Notes: generated from the sequence alone by a model not told the origin. A stretch of 64,000 nucleotides of DNA from Bartonella senegalensis OS02 (GCF_000312545.1 NZ_HE997540.1:270514-334513); one strand, 5' to 3'. Counted from the first letter of the stretch, positions 19,509 through 30,620 are shown. Made by a program: numbers and translations.

Positions 19509-20345
19509 TTGCCAAAGTGCTCGCTCTTGCGCTACCGTCACCGCACTATCAATTGCTGTATGGACCGCATAAGCTGTAACTCCTGCAGGAGCTTTAGGTC
19601 CAAAAAGACTTTTTGGAGGCGTAATTAATCGCAGTTTTGCATCATCCCCAAACCGCTCCTTAATAACAGAGCGCACATCATTCAATCCATCAATAAGGCC
19701 GAGCTCAACCCCTTTCTTTCCGCTCCAAAACATTCCTGTAAAAATATTTGGATCATTAGATAACTTCTCTGCACGCCGCTCTTTCACCAAATCAATAAAA
19801 GTTTGGTGTACTTCGAGTTGCAGAGATTTCAAATGGTCAATATCCGCCTTTTTCTCCGGCTGAAATGGATCCAATGTAACCTTATTTTTTCCTGCTGTAT
19901 AGACACGACGCTCGACTCCTATTTTCTTCAAAAGCTCAGGAAAACCAAAAGAAGTTGTAACAACACCAATGGAGCCAACAATCGAAGAAGGATCAGCAAA
20001 AATTTCATCTCCAGCACAAGCAATCATATAGCCACCCGATGCTGCTATATCTTCAATAAAGATAAGAACCTGTTTCTTCTTTTCCTCTGCCAAATCACGA
20101 ATACGTTTGAAGATCAAACGTGATTGCACAGGGGAACCACCAGGAGAATTGATAATAAGTGCAACAGCTGGTGCTTTTTTGTAAGCAAAAGCCTTGTCCA
20201 AAAGATTTGCACACCTCCCTAATGAAAGGCTCCGCGTTATCGATGAATTTGAATCAATAATCGCACCATGAAGACGTACCACAGGAATTTCAGTTTTACT
20301 GGAACAAAAACGATGTGGAATACAATTTTTGATAAACTTAACCAA
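19494..20345 (-). CDS. S49-family signal peptide peptidase (SppA/SohB-like)
   Basis: A 283-residue serine peptidase. The core reads INSPGGSPVQSRLIFKRI near residues 66-82, then EDIAASGGYMIACAGDEIFA with the nucleophile serine at 103, SIVGSIGVV, and the general-base lysine region TAGKNKV near 150-156. It is the short single-domain form. There is no clear N-terminal membrane helix; the start MVKFIKNCIP is only weakly hydrophobic. Members of this family degrade cleaved signal peptides and some membrane proteins. The gene is followed by the small membrane-protein gene and ispE in the same orientation. Confidence 0.85.
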   Translation of the reverse strand: MVKFIKNCIPHRFCSSKTEIPVVRLHGAIIDSNSSITRSLSLGRCANLLDKAFAYKKAPAVALIINSPGGSPVQSRLIFKRIRDLAEEKKKQVLIFIEDIAASGGYMIACAGDEIFADPSSIVGSIGVVTTSFGFPELLKKIGVERRVYTAGKNKVTLDPFQPEKKADIDHLKSLQLEVHQTFIDLVKERRAEKLSNDPNIFTGMFWSGKKGVELGLIDGLNDVRSVIKERFGDDAKLRLITPPKSLFGPKAPAGVTAYAVHTAIDSAVTVAQERALWQHYGL

Positions 20346-20537
20346 AGTAAAATTTCCTTATAAGTTCTTAAGCATTAAATAAGCAGGGACAACAGAAAGG
20401 AAGGACCTTACAACACCCGAAAATACCAATCAAACCCCACATTGCAACCAAAAATAAAACTTCACCCAAAATTGAAGTCTCCTGAAAAAATAAAATCTTT
20501 GTTCGAATTTAAAGAATAAATTGGAAAACACAAGATA

Positions 20538-21329
20538 TCATTTTAAAAGTTCCCAAAAACTTATACGACCATTATTAATTGCATCAATTTCTGGTGAAAA
20601 AGCATGACTATCCCCTGCATGTATAACCAGTGGCGGCAATAGAGATAACGCCGCTCTACTGCCTCGTCTTGCATAAAACAAAACACGAATTGCGGCTTTT
20701 GTGGTACGTGCATGAATAGGAATTACACAAATATTGCCAAAACGTCCCTCTAGGGCACACAAGATATCAGTCAATGATTGCGGACGTGCAATTAATCCCA
20801 AATATCCACCCGGCTTAACAATTGCCGCTGCACTGCGCAACCAATCATCAAACATTGATTCAGGCATAACATGTGCCTCAAACTTCTGTTCATCAGGCGT
20901 ATTGCGATCAGCAGGATTATTAAAAGGTGGATTCATAATTGCAAAATCAAAAGTATTATCCCTTAGTCCTGCTTCCAAACGAAACCTCCCTTTGAAGGTG
21001 ATATCTGCTTTTAACAAGCAAACGCGCTTAGAAAGGCTTTCATTTTGTTTTAACAGAAGTGTTTTTTGAGCGTAAGAGACCATAAAAGCTGAACGTTCAA
21101 CCAATGTAACATGAGCCTCCAAACAACGCGAAGCCACTGCCAATCCTGCAGCACCAGCACCAGCACCCAAATCAACAACTTTACCCTTGAAATTATTGGG
21201 CACCAAACTCGCCAATAACATAGCGTCCATACCAGAACGGTGACCACGTAAACGTGGTTGAACCAAATAAAACTTTCCACGATGAAACGCATCTATTGTT
21301 TCATCGCTATAATCCTGTGTTTTATTCAT
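20538..21329 (-). CDS. TrmN6/YfiC-like adenine-N6 methyltransferase
   Basis: A 263-residue class I methyltransferase. It has the SAM site VVDLGAGAGAAGLAVA at residues 51-66 and the N6-adenine motif NPPFN at 133-137, followed by NPADRNTPDEQK. The N-terminal QPRLRGHRSGMDAMLLAS is typical of the tRNA1(Val) A37 methyltransferase family; the RNA target here is inferred. It stands alone, about 190 bases upstream of the peptidase gene, and is divergent from the polyprenyl synthase gene. Confidence 0.85.
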   Translation of the reverse strand: MNKTQDYSDETIDAFHRGKFYLVQPRLRGHRSGMDAMLLASLVPNNFKGKVVDLGAGAGAAGLAVASRCLEAHVTLVERSAFMVSYAQKTLLLKQNESLSKRVCLLKADITFKGRFRLEAGLRDNTFDFAIMNPPFNNPADRNTPDEQKFEAHVMPESMFDDWLRSAAAIVKPGGYLGLIARPQSLTDILCALEGRFGNICVIPIHARTTKAAIRVLFYARRGSRAALSLLPPLVIHAGDSHAFSPEIDAINNGRISFWELLK

Positions 21330-21586
21330 CTAAAATCCCAATATTTACCCTCATAATCCATACTCTTATCTGCCAAATCTTGTTACAATAAAAATGCTTT
21401 AAATTTCTCCCATAATTTCATAAAAACACGATGCCCCCCCCCAAGCATAAAAAATTTTTCCTTGCGGATATTACTCAAAGATTGCATTTTCAAACACGCT
21501 ATCAATGCTTGAGTCAAAGCAAAACCCCCTTTATGCTATGGATAGGATTCATATATGTTCATTACAATACTCTAGGAGTAAAAATA

Positions 21587-22603
21587 TTGCCTGCTGCCGT
21601 AAAATCAAATCAGAGACAAAATAATCCAATTTCTCTCCAATCCCTCATTAATCTCACCAAAAATGATATGGAATGCGTAAACCAATGCATCCTTTCTATG
21701 GCAAAATCAGATGTTGAAATGATTCCTGAAATTTCCAATCATCTCATTTCATCAGGTGGAAAACGATTGCGTCCAATGATCACATTAGCTGCCGCTCGTA
21801 TGTTTGATTATCAAAGTGATGGACATATAAAACTCGCAACAGCTGTTGAATTTATGCATACAGCAACCTTATTACATGATGACGTCATCGATGAAAGCAA
21901 TTTACGACGGGGGAAATCTACTGCAAGAATGATTTGGGGCAATCAGGCAAGCATACTTGTTGGTGATTTCCTATTAGGACAAGCTTTTAAAATGATGGTC
22001 GATGTTGGTTCCATAGAAGCGCTCTCTGTCTTAGCAAATGCTGCTGCAATTATTGCCGAGGGAGAAGTTATGCAACTTTCTGCGACAAAAAATATAGAAA
22101 CGAGCATTGCAGAGTATCTCACAATCATCAATGCAAAAACGGCTGCACTTTTTTCAGCTGCTGCTGAAGTTGGGCCCATTATTGCCGGTTATGGACATAA
22201 AGAGCGTCTTGCCTTGCGCGAATATGGAACATTTTTAGGGTTAGCTTTCCAATTGATTGATGATGCACTTGACTATGGTGGAACTACTAAATATTTGGGA
22301 AAAAATATCGGCGATGATTTTAGAGAAGGAAAAATCACCATGCCTGTTATTCTTGCCTATACCCGAAGCAACGCTGCGGAAAAAACCTTCTGGAAACAAG
22401 CACTTGAAAATGACAATAGCAATGATGAAACCTTCGCACATGCACAACACTTAATAGAAAAATATGATAGTCTTACAGACACAATAAAATACGCGCGCAG
22501 CTATGGACAACATGCAATCAATGCTCTTGCTATAATAAATGAAAGCCCCTTTCATAAGGCATTAGTTGAAACTGTTGACTTTTGTATTGCACGTGTAAAC
22601 TGA
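21587..22603 (+). CDS. ispB: long-chain polyprenyl (octaprenyl-type) diphosphate synthase
   Basis: This trans-prenyltransferase elongates the side chain used for ubiquinone. Both aspartate motifs are present, LLHDDVIDES with RRGKSTARMIWGN, and FQLIDDALDYGG. SSGGKRLRPMITLAAARMF matches the substrate region. The frame is open from 21431, but the added 52 residues look non-conserved and begin with ATG followed by nine cytosines. I prefer the TTG at 21587 because AGGAG lies eight bases upstream; this gives 338 residues, the usual length. An alternative ATG lies at 21533. The product would supply the substrate of UbiA. Chain length is inferred. Confidence 0.88.
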   Translation: MPAAVKSNQRQNNPISLQSLINLTKNDMECVNQCILSMAKSDVEMIPEISNHLISSGGKRLRPMITLAAARMFDYQSDGHIKLATAVEFMHTATLLHDDVIDESNLRRGKSTARMIWGNQASILVGDFLLGQAFKMMVDVGSIEALSVLANAAAIIAEGEVMQLSATKNIETSIAEYLTIINAKTAALFSAAAEVGPIIAGYGHKERLALREYGTFLGLAFQLIDDALDYGGTTKYLGKNIGDDFREGKITMPVILAYTRSNAAEKTFWKQALENDNSNDETFAHAQHLIEKYDSLTDTIKYARSYGQHAINALAIINESPFHKALVETVDFCIARVN

Positions 22604-22619
22604 TTATTTGTAATAATCA
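22601..22619 (+). terminator. possible hairpin at the polyprenyl synthase stop codon
   Basis: TGATTAT-TTGTA-ATAATCA is a perfect seven-base stem that begins at the stop codon and is followed by CAATATTTTTC. The stem is AT-only apart from one GC pair per arm, so it is a weak terminator candidate. Confidence 0.3.
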
Positions 22620-22694
22620 CAATATTTTTCAATAAAGTAACCGGATATGGTTTATAAGGACAGTCTATTGATTATCTTAAGAAGGGTTAGCTTT

Positions 22695-24389
22695 ATGCGC
22701 AGTGTAACAGTATCCGGCTTTTTTACTCTCATTATCACCGGTATTATACTGATACCATCCCACGGCTATAGTAAAATTGATACCACTCTCAATACAAGCT
22801 CATTTATAGGTGCTTATCTGGCTGGGAGAGTCGCAAATCACGAAAACAAAACTGATCTTGCCATCAATTATTTTAAAAAGGCTCTCAGTTATAAACCTGA
22901 AAATATTGAAACACAAATAGAGATGCTCGAAGCAATGCTCTTTTCAGGTGCTTTTAAAGAAGCTGCTCAACAAGCCCAAAAATTGAAGGAGCGAGGTATT
23001 ATGAATCCCTTTGTTTCCTTGACGTTATCGATCAAAGATCTCATCAAAAAAGACTACAATAAGGCTAAGTCTCTTCTGCAACTCAAAACACCTCCCGCTA
23101 GCAACAATCCAATACCTGAATTAATCAGTGCTTGGGCTACATTCGGGTCTGGGCAAAAATCTCAAGCCATTGCTGACCTTCAAAAAATTCAAGGACCCGC
23201 TTGGTATAAGCTTTTTATAAACTATCATCTTGCACTCATGTGCGATCTCGCAGGACACAAGCAAGACGCACAAACATATTTCACTCAAGCGCTCAAAAAC
23301 CAACAATCCCCTCTTATAGCCCCTAATACCTATGAACGTATTATCATAGCCTATGCTTCCTTCCAATTGCGTTCTAAAATGCGCACTCAAGCTATTGAGA
23401 CACTCAAACACGGCGAACAGGTGCTATCAGGTCGAGAAATACTTAAAAACATTCGAAAAAAAGTTGAAAAAGGTGTTCCTTTAGAAAGATTCATTAAAAC
23501 ACCTCAACAAGGAGCTGGCGAGGTCTTGTATAATTTTGGAACAGCCCTCAACCATAAAAACTCGCAAAGAATTGCACGTATTTTTACACAATTATCTCTA
23601 GTTTTGTCGCCTAAAAATGATGCAACAATGTTTCACCTGGCAAATATCTCTGCAAAAGTGAATGACCTCAGTCAAGCCGTTAAACTTTACCGCTCTCTAC
23701 CACAAAGCTCACCTTACTATAGAATTGGACAGTTACAGCTCGCCTTCATTCTTGCAAATAACGATAATTACAGTGAAGCTATCAAATTGCTCACTTCCTT
23801 AAAGAAAAAATTTCCCAATGATCATCACATTTTGATAACAATCGCTGCGCTTTATATGCAAGATCATAAATTTAGTGAAGCTGCCAAAACTTTGGATCAT
23901 GCTATTGCACAGATAAAAAATTTTCAACAAGATGATTGGAAGCTTTTTTATCAGCGCGGAATCGCCTTTGAACGTTTAGAGCAATGGCCAAAAGCGGAAA
24001 GTGATTTACGAAAAGCACTTGATTTTTTTCCCAACCAACCGCAAGTTCTTAATTATCTAGGCTATTCACTTGTTGAGCGTGGTGAAAAACTTGAAGAATC
24101 ACTTCATATGCTGCAAAAAGCTTCTGCCTTACAGCCTCAAAATAGTCATATCCTTGATTCTCTAGGGTGGGCTTACTACAAGCTTAAGCAATATAATCAA
24201 GCTGTTCAAATATTGGAAAATGCTGTCAGGTTACAACCTGAAGATCCAACATTGAATGATCATTTGGGCGATGCCTATTGGCAAGTTGGACGCAAACGCG
24301 AAGCAATATTTCAATGGAATCACGCAATCGATGGGGAGCCAAAAAATGCCAAGGAAATTCAAGAAAAATTGAAATTTGGATTGCAATAA
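22695..24389 (+). CDS. secreted/periplasmic TPR protein
   Basis: A 564-residue protein with a signal-type hydrophobic N terminus (MRSVTVSGFFTLIITGIILI), then tetratricopeptide repeats over nearly its whole length. Clear units read AINYFKKALSYKPENIETQ near the start, and DLRKALDFFPNQPQVLNYLGYSL, LQKASALQPQNSHILDSLGWAYYKLKQ and LENAVRLQPEDPTLNDHLGDAYWQVG near the C terminus. The frame extends to 22647, but the ATG at 22695 has AAGGG eight bases upstream and gives a better signal peptide. Homologous large TPR proteins are common in Rhizobiales; the role is unknown, perhaps scaffolding at the inner membrane or in the periplasm. Confidence 0.85.
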   Translation: MRSVTVSGFFTLIITGIILIPSHGYSKIDTTLNTSSFIGAYLAGRVANHENKTDLAINYFKKALSYKPENIETQIEMLEAMLFSGAFKEAAQQAQKLKERGIMNPFVSLTLSIKDLIKKDYNKAKSLLQLKTPPASNNPIPELISAWATFGSGQKSQAIADLQKIQGPAWYKLFINYHLALMCDLAGHKQDAQTYFTQALKNQQSPLIAPNTYERIIIAYASFQLRSKMRTQAIETLKHGEQVLSGREILKNIRKKVEKGVPLERFIKTPQQGAGEVLYNFGTALNHKNSQRIARIFTQLSLVLSPKNDATMFHLANISAKVNDLSQAVKLYRSLPQSSPYYRIGQLQLAFILANNDNYSEAIKLLTSLKKKFPNDHHILITIAALYMQDHKFSEAAKTLDHAIAQIKNFQQDDWKLFYQRGIAFERLEQWPKAESDLRKALDFFPNQPQVLNYLGYSLVERGEKLEESLHMLQKASALQPQNSHILDSLGWAYYKLKQYNQAVQILENAVRLQPEDPTLNDHLGDAYWQVGRKREAIFQWNHAIDGEPKNAKEIQEKLKFGLQ

Positions 24390-24489
24390 ATGATGTTGCT
24401 TGACCATAACCACATGAAACAATAGACAGTCATGGGGCTGAAATTTCTTTGGTCGCTATCTGTTGATAAAACATTAAAGAGTATAGAGC

Positions 24490-25443
24490 GTGAAACTGCC
24501 TGAATATCTCAATCCTACACATTCTTTTCAAGGACTTATTTTAACTTTGCAAAATTATTGGGCCCAGTATGGATGTGCAATTTTACAACCCTACGATATG
24601 GAAGTTGGAGCTGGAACTTTTCATCCAGCAACAACACTTCGCTCACTGGGACCACGTCCTTGGAAAGTGGCATACGTCCAACCCTCTCGACGCCCTACAG
24701 ATGGGCGATACGGTAAAAATCCAAATCGTTTACAGCACTATTATCAATTCCAAGTGCTTCTCAAACCCTCTCCTCCCAACTTACAAGATCTTTATATCAA
24801 ATCGCTACAAGCTATCGGTCTTGATACAAAACTTCACGATATTCGTTTTGTTGAAGACGATTGGGAAAGCCCAACACTGGGAGCTTGGGGACTTGGATGG
24901 GAATGCTGGTGCGATGGAATGGAAATTTCTCAATTCACTTATTTTCAGCAGGTTTGTGGCATTGAATGCGCTCCTGTTTCAGGAGAAATTACCTACGGAC
25001 TAGAACGTCTAGCAATGTATATCCAAGGTGTTAATAACGTCTATGATCTTAATTTTAATGGTTTAGATGGAGAAAACCAAATAAGTTATAGAGATGTTTT
25101 TTTACAAGCAGAGCAGGAATATTCATACTATAATTTCGAATTTGCTGATACCAAATTGCTCCATCAGCATTTTATTGATGCAGAACGCGAATGTATCGCA
25201 CTTCTTGAAGCTGGAAAACCAAATAAAGAAAATGGTTCACACTTATGTGTTTTTCCAGCTTATGATCAATGTATTAAAGCGAGTCATATCTTTAATCTTT
25301 TACAAGCACGTGGCGTTATTTCTGTGACCGAACGACAAAGTTATATTCTGCGCGTTCGTGATCTTGCACGCCGCTGTGGGGAAGCCTTCTTATTTACTGA
25401 AGCTGGGCAAATATACACTAACGGAGAAAAGCCTCATGTCTGA
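24490..25443 (+). CDS. glyQ: glycyl-tRNA synthetase alpha subunit
   Basis: Catalytic subunit of the tetrameric (alpha2beta2) bacterial glycyl-tRNA synthetase. It is 317 residues long and begins with GTG. Family segments include [44 protein letters not shown] (seen from residue 12 on), [29 protein letters not shown], and [13 protein letters not shown]-like [26 protein letters not shown] before the GTG gives a weak ribosome-binding site. The end overlaps the glyS start by eight bases (ATGTCTGA), the classical coupled arrangement. Confidence 0.97.
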   Translation: MKLPEYLNPTHSFQGLILTLQNYWAQYGCAILQPYDMEVGAGTFHPATTLRSLGPRPWKVAYVQPSRRPTDGRYGKNPNRLQHYYQFQVLLKPSPPNLQDLYIKSLQAIGLDTKLHDIRFVEDDWESPTLGAWGLGWECWCDGMEISQFTYFQQVCGIECAPVSGEITYGLERLAMYIQGVNNVYDLNFNGLDGENQISYRDVFLQAEQEYSYYNFEFADTKLLHQHFIDAERECIALLEAGKPNKENGSHLCVFPAYDQCIKASHIFNLLQARGVISVTERQSYILRVRDLARRCGEAFLFTEAGQIYTNGEKPHV

Positions 25444-27658
25444 TCTTCTTCTTGAACTTTTCAGCGAAGAGATCCCTGCTCGTATGCAGCGCAAAGCTGC
25501 CGCAGACCTCAAAAAATCTGTTACAGATCAACTTGTGAATGCAGGCTTAACCTATAAAGCTGCCCATGAATATTGGACACCTAGGCGCCTGACATTAGAC
25601 ATACGCGGTCTTTCTATACGTTCAAAAGATACCCATGAAGAACGCAAAGGCCCCAGTACAAAATCTCCACAGCACGTAATTGATGGCTTTCTTCGTGCAA
25701 CAGGATTAAGCGATATTTCTGAAGCCTATATTGCACATGATCATAAAAAGGGGGATTTTTATATCGCTAAAATCGTCAAAAAAGGGCGAAGTGCAGAAGA
25801 AATTATTGCCGATATTCTCCCCAATATTATTCGCAATTTTCCATGGCCTAAATCTATGCGTTGGGGCAAAGATTCAGAAAAAAATGGAGCTTTGAAGTGG
25901 ATTCGATCTTTACAAAACATTATTTGCGTCTTCGGACCAGAAATTGGTGAAACGCATGTTATTCCCTTTACAATTGGTTCTCTTAAAAGCAATAATTTAA
26001 CCTATGGTCATCGCTTCTTAAGTGACGGAAAACCTATCCAAGTTCGCCGCTTTGACGATTATATTACTCAACTTGAAATCCATAAAGTCATTCTGGATGC
26101 CGAAAGGCGAAAGAATATTATTTTAGCTGATGCGCAAAATCTTTGTTTTGCAAACGGTTTAGAACTGGTTCAAGATAATGCTCTCTTAGAAGAAGTTGCA
26201 GGACTCATTGAGTGGCCTGTTGTGCTTATGGGAAATTTTGATAAATCTTTCCTTGATATTCCTCCAGAAATTATTCGCTTAACCATTAGAGCCAATCAAA
26301 AATGTTTTGTAACCCGCAAACAAGGAGAAAAAATTAAACTCTCTCATCATTTTATTCTTGTTTCTAATATTCTTGCAAGTGATGAGGGCAAAGAAATTTC
26401 TAAAGGAAATAGTAAAGTTGTCTGCGCTCGTCTTTCTGATGCACTCTATTTTTGGCAAACAGACCAACATGATTTGCCAGATATTAAATATTTGCAATCC
26501 TCTGCTCAAAAACTTGATCTTGATCTAAATAAGCCTCTCGATCAGAGAATGGCTAGACTTGATCATTTAAATGTGACTTTTCATGCAAAATTAGGCACAC
26601 AAGGTGCGAGAGTCGAGCGAATCTCCATCCTTGCACAAAAAATTGCACCTTTGATACACGCAGACCCTTTCTTAGCTAAACGTGCAGCAATACTTGCCAA
26701 AGCTGATTTACAAACAGAAGTTGTTGGAGAATTTCCCGAACTGCAAGGGATCATGGGGCGAAAATATGCTCTTCTTCAAGGAGAAGATCCTCGGGTAGCT
26801 GAAGCCATTGAAGACCATTATAAGCCGCAAGGACCAGCAGATCGTATTCCGCAAGAACCTGTTGCTATAACAGTTGCACTGGCAGATAAAATTGACATGC
26901 TTGTCGGTTTTTGGCTCATTCATGAAAAACCAACCGGTTCAAAAGATCCCTATGCATTAAGACGAGCAGCATTAGGAATTATCAGACTTGTGCTTTTGCG
27001 TGACTGGAAAATCAATCTTATGCCGCTGTTTAATCTGGCAGCCAATCTTTTCTTACAACAAAAAATTCAATGTGAAATATTTCAAAGAGAATCTACGCAA
27101 TCGCAGAATATACTTTCAGAAAAAACAGAACATATTTTATCGGATTTGTTATTCTTTTTTCATGAACGTTTGAAAATCTATTTAAAAGAAGAAGGCGTTC
27201 GTTATGATGTTCTCGAAGCAGTCTTAAACAGAGATTCTGACGATCTTTTATTAGTTACGCGTCATGTCGAAGCACTTATCGCCTTTACTAATACAGATGA
27301 TGGAAAGAGCTTTTTAACTGCTGTAAAACGTACCGCAAACATTCTTGACACTGAATCCCAAAAAGTCTCAATCATAGAGGATGAAATTAACCCTGAACTC
27401 TTTATTGAAACAGAAGAAAAGCAGCTTTATCAAGCAATCAATGATATAGAAAAAAAAGTTCATGACTCTATCAAAACAACAAATTTACCACACATACTCA
27501 ATACACTAGCATCACTGGGCAAATTTGTTGATACATTTTTTGAAAAAGTATTGGTGAACGATAAAAATCCCCATGTTCGGATGAACCGTCTTGCTCTTCT
27601 CAAACGTATTCATACTCTCACACAAGAGGCTGCAAATTTCTCAAAACTTGTAGTCTAA
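25436..27658 (+). CDS. glyS: glycyl-tRNA synthetase beta subunit
   Basis: tRNA-binding partner of GlyQ, 740 residues from the ATG at 25436. The frame is open from 25358, but [21 protein letters not shown] is the conserved N terminus and the coupled start with glyQ supports this choice. Other family segments are [19 protein letters not shown]-like, [33 protein letters not shown], and [31 protein letters not shown]. The C-terminal DALR-like helical domain that contacts the anticodon is present. No T-box is expected or seen. Confidence 0.96.
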   Translation: MSDLLLELFSEEIPARMQRKAAADLKKSVTDQLVNAGLTYKAAHEYWTPRRLTLDIRGLSIRSKDTHEERKGPSTKSPQHVIDGFLRATGLSDISEAYIAHDHKKGDFYIAKIVKKGRSAEEIIADILPNIIRNFPWPKSMRWGKDSEKNGALKWIRSLQNIICVFGPEIGETHVIPFTIGSLKSNNLTYGHRFLSDGKPIQVRRFDDYITQLEIHKVILDAERRKNIILADAQNLCFANGLELVQDNALLEEVAGLIEWPVVLMGNFDKSFLDIPPEIIRLTIRANQKCFVTRKQGEKIKLSHHFILVSNILASDEGKEISKGNSKVVCARLSDALYFWQTDQHDLPDIKYLQSSAQKLDLDLNKPLDQRMARLDHLNVTFHAKLGTQGARVERISILAQKIAPLIHADPFLAKRAAILAKADLQTEVVGEFPELQGIMGRKYALLQGEDPRVAEAIEDHYKPQGPADRIPQEPVAITVALADKIDMLVGFWLIHEKPTGSKDPYALRRAALGIIRLVLLRDWKINLMPLFNLAANLFLQQKIQCEIFQRESTQSQNILSEKTEHILSDLLFFFHERLKIYLKEEGVRYDVLEAVLNRDSDDLLLVTRHVEALIAFTNTDDGKSFLTAVKRTANILDTESQKVSIIEDEINPELFIETEEKQLYQAINDIEKKVHDSIKTTNLPHILNTLASLGKFVDTFFEKVLVNDKNPHVRMNRLALLKRIHTLTQEAANFSKLVV

Positions 27659-28350
27659 GCTGACTTTCTGTGCCCCTTAAGATTTGAGAAAGAGAAAAGC
27701 GTGAAAGCATTGCATTCGTAAAAAATAGAAATGCTATAATAGGGGGAGAGCATGACATCAACTACAGGGGTTCACAGAAAATTTACGATTTATTGAAGCA
27801 AATCTTTTAGAGTTCATGTGAAACTTAGCAAATCTTACTCACCCTTTTTTAGGGAAACACCACATAACTCTCATAAATCTTGAAAAAAAAACCTCCTTTA
27901 TCGAATGCTCCTTTAATAAACTCAAACACTTCAGATAGCTCCCTCCTCTCATGATTTACTAAAAAAGCTTCTTCTGTTATGGAATTCTTGCTCTACAGTT
28001 TCATTGCTCTTCTAGCTTAAAGAGTGAAGTGAAAAAAAACAATTGTTTTGCAAACTAAAAAAATAATAAAAACTAGAACTCTTCTTTTTCAAGCATCATC
28101 ATTGCATATTTTTAAAGAGCTTCATGCAATAAATTCACTGTAAATTTTAAGAAAACTTGAAAAAATTATAAGCATTTTTAGTATAAATAATACTTCATCA
28201 CACTTAATTAGAAAGCTGAGTTAATCACCAATTCTAAAAATTGAGAGAGATAAAAGTGAGAAAATCACTACCAATCTTGAAAATGAATGCTCGGCATCAA
28301 GGATTATAGCTTGCAGCTCAGTTTTATCTCCCCTTAAGATAGGTTAACTC
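27659..28350. other. 700-base AT-rich gap between glyS and atpF, no intact gene
   Basis: Convergent spacer. A promoter-like pair (TTGCAT with TATAAT, about 19 bases apart) precedes a GGGGGAG and a 14-codon frame starting with ATG at 27752. This could be the broken 5' end of a lost gene. I see no other recognisable remnant, no tRNA and no strong terminator. Confidence 0.4.
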
Positions 28351-28845
28351 TTAATTAAGATAGGCTTTCATCTTGGTGAGCGATTCCTCAACTAGAGACT
28401 CTTTAATGAGTTGATTTGCTTTATGAGCATCTAATTCCTTTTCGATAAGTTCACGTGCAGCAGAAACCGCCAAATCGATAGCAGAGGATGACACCATACG
28501 TATCGCATCAGCTTCTGCTTGAGCAATTTTTTGCTCTGCTAATTTATTACGATTCTTTACGTATTCTTCTGTTTTCATACGAGCCTGAGAGACAATAGAC
28601 TCAACTTCACGTTTAGCTGCAGCAATAATCTCTTGTGCATCCTTTTCCGCTTCCGCGTGTTTGCGCTGATATTCAGCCAAAACTTCCTGAGCCTCTTCAC
28701 GAAGACGAAGAGCTTCATCAAGCTCATCTTTTATACGCTTTGCTCGCGCATCAAGATGACGCAAGGCCATTTCTGGAACTTTGAAATAAACCAAAAGAGC
28801 TAGAAAAAGAACTAATCCAACAAAAGCCCAAAAAGTATCTGTCAT
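28351..28845 (-). CDS. atpF: F0F1 ATP synthase subunit b
   Basis: A 164-residue peripheral-stalk subunit. One N-terminal membrane helix (TFWAFVGLVLFLALLVYF, about residues 4-21) is followed by a long charged coiled coil rich in Ala, Glu, Lys and Arg (DELDEALRLREEAQEVLAEYQRKHAEAEK onward, as quoted here by its first residues DELDEALRLREEAQEVL). It is one of two b-type subunits in this operon, the arrangement typical of alphaproteobacteria. It is last in the minus-strand group and starts 11 bases after the b' gene. The F1 genes are elsewhere. Confidence 0.93.
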   Translation of the reverse strand: MTDTFWAFVGLVLFLALLVYFKVPEMALRHLDARAKRIKDELDEALRLREEAQEVLAEYQRKHAEAEKDAQEIIAAAKREVESIVSQARMKTEEYVKNRNKLAEQKIAQAEADAIRMVSSSAIDLAVSAARELIEKELDAHKANQLIKESLVEESLTKMKAYLN

Positions 28846-28856
28846 CTTTACAATCC

Positions 28857-29423
28857 TCAGTAACCTGCAGCTTTAACAGCCGAATGAACAGACTCTTTAC
28901 TGACATCAACATCAATCAATTTTTTCACAATTTCAAGGGCTACTTCCTCAGCAATGGAGCCAACATTTTGCATAGCTTTATTGCGAATCCTTTCTATCTG
29001 TTTTTCAGCATCCGTTAACTTTTTCTCTAAATCTGCTTCAATTTCCTTTCGTTCAAGCTCAACCTTTTGTTTTATCTCTTCACTAGCTGCTTGCGCTATA
29101 ATATGCGCTTGCGAACGGGCTTGCGCTAATTTACGCTCATAAGTTTCAACAACAATATCTGCTTCTTGTTTCATACGCATCGCTTGGTCCAGATCAGAGG
29201 CGATTCGATCCCGACGTGTCTCAATCACACCACCAATACGCGGTACAATCACGCGAGAAATGAAAAGATAAAAAAGCCCAAAAGAAATTGCCAACCAAAA
29301 AAGATGTGAACCAAAATGCACAAAATCAAAAGGTGGAAACACACGATCAATACGCTCTGCTACATCTTTAATACGCTCTAAAGGTGTTTCAGTGTTCTGC
29401 GCATAAGCACTGGAAATAAACAT
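28857..29423 (-). CDS. atpG: F0F1 ATP synthase subunit b'
   Basis: Second b-type stalk subunit, 188 residues, called AtpF' or AtpG in alphaproteobacteria. It has a short N-terminal extension ([17 protein letters not shown]), a membrane helix near residues 43-60 ([18 protein letters not shown]), and then a long coiled coil. [16 protein letters not shown] is the typical segment after the helix. It forms a heterodimeric stalk with the adjacent b subunit. The AYAQ in the N terminus resembles a signal-peptide cleavage site, a feature seen in several rhizobial homologues. Confidence 0.92.
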   Translation of the reverse strand: MFISSAYAQNTETPLERIKDVAERIDRVFPPFDFVHFGSHLFWLAISFGLFYLFISRVIVPRIGGVIETRRDRIASDLDQAMRMKQEADIVVETYERKLAQARSQAHIIAQAASEEIKQKVELERKEIEADLEKKLTDAEKQIERIRNKAMQNVGSIAEEVALEIVKKLIDVDVSKESVHSAVKAAGY

Positions 29424-29565
29424 TCTCTCTCATCCTTTAAATAGCCTGACTTAAGGCTCTTTATTTTAGAAAAAATGACTGCCGATTAACGTTCCTTCCT
29501 CATACAAAACCAAAAGAGCACGCCTACCTCTCACAAAGAAAGCAGGTATACCCTTTTGAAAATGA

Positions 29566-29796
29566 TTAAACCGCAAAAAGAAGCAACAAAGCAACGAGCA
29601 ATGAAAAAATTCCCAAGGCCTCTGTTACAGCAAAACCAAAAACTAGACGACCAAACTGACTATCTGCAGCTGATGGATTGCGTAATGCACCAGAAAGATA
29701 GCTACCAAAAATATTTCCAAGACCCAAAGCTGTGCCTGCCATACCAAAGCAAGCAAGACCAGCACCAATATATTTTGCTGCAAGCACTAATTCCAT
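29566..29796 (-). CDS. atpE: F0F1 ATP synthase subunit c
   Basis: The 76-residue proteolipid that forms the rotor ring. It has two membrane helices joined by the polar loop with RNP (residues 39-41). The proton-binding carboxylate is E59 in FAVTEALGIFSLL, rather than Asp as in E. coli. GAGLACFGMAGTALGLGNIFGSYL is the glycine-rich first helix. GGAG lies upstream of the ATG. It sits between the a and b' genes with gaps of about 60 and 140 bases; the larger gap may carry translation signals suited to the high copy number of c. Confidence 0.95.
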   Translation of the reverse strand: MELVLAAKYIGAGLACFGMAGTALGLGNIFGSYLSGALRNPSAADSQFGRLVFGFAVTEALGIFSLLVALLLLFAV

Positions 29797-29854
29797 ATTA
29801 TTTATTCTCCTTTAAAGTGAAATTACACCATTTGACGGAAAACCGCCAGTTTTA

Positions 29855-30613
29855 TTAATGCCCCGGATGAACTGCATCATTAAGATACATACAAGTTAAA
29901 ACCGTAAAGACATAAGCCTGAAGAAACGCAACTAAAAACTCAAGAGCGGTAATCGCTACAGTCATGATAAGCGGTAAAACAGAACCGCCAACGCCCATGA
30001 TTCCTATTCCAATCATTGAGACAATAAAACCAGAAAAAACTTTGAGGGTAATATGGCCAGCAAGCATATTTGCAAACAAACGAAGCGAAAGACTGATAGG
30101 ACGAGAGAAAAAAGAAATAACTTCAATCATCGTAACCAAAGGTAAAATCACAACAGGGACACCACTTGGAACGAACAGTTTCAAAAAACCAACCCCATGC
30201 TTATAAAAACCATAACCAATCACCGTTAAAATCACCAACATCGCCAATGAAAATGTGATCATAATCTGAGAGGTAATTGTATAAAAATAAGGAAAAAGAC
30301 CAATAAAATTGGCAACCAAAATAAAAGTAAACAAGGAAAAAACCAAAGGGAAGAACTGCATTCCCTGCACACCAGATGCTTCTCGCAAAGTTGATGCTAC
30401 GAATTCATACGCCATCTCTGAGATAGATTGCATCCGTGTTGGCACCAATCCTCGACTTGACGAGGAAAGAAAGAGAAAGATTGAGGTTACAACGACAGTT
30501 GCAACTATAAAAAATGATACATTTGTAAAAGATAAATCCATATTTCCTATGGAAATATTAATCAGCCGTGAAACCTCAAATTGATGAACAGGATCTGGAG
30601 CGTGCGATGTCAC
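29855..30613 (-). CDS. atpB: F0F1 ATP synthase subunit a
   Basis: The 252-residue stator subunit that forms the proton half-channels. It starts with GTG, preceded by GAGG at five bases. About six hydrophobic helices are visible. The essential arginine lies in [15 protein letters not shown], and the C-terminal helix contains [23 protein letters not shown], both family signatures. It follows atpI by seven bases. Length matches alphaproteobacterial homologues. Confidence 0.96.
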   Translation of the reverse strand: MTSHAPDPVHQFEVSRLINISIGNMDLSFTNVSFFIVATVVVTSIFLFLSSSSRGLVPTRMQSISEMAYEFVASTLREASGVQGMQFFPLVFSLFTFILVANFIGLFPYFYTITSQIMITFSLAMLVILTVIGYGFYKHGVGFLKLFVPSGVPVVILPLVTMIEVISFFSRPISLSLRLFANMLAGHITLKVFSGFIVSMIGIGIMGVGGSVLPLIMTVAITALEFLVAFLQAYVFTVLTCMYLNDAVHPGH

Positions 30614-30620
30614 TTCAACC

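Noticed and set aside
24390-24489. T-box or glycine riboswitch before glyQ
   Set aside because: Only 100 bases separate glyQ from the TPR gene, and none of the conserved T-box or glycine-aptamer blocks are present.
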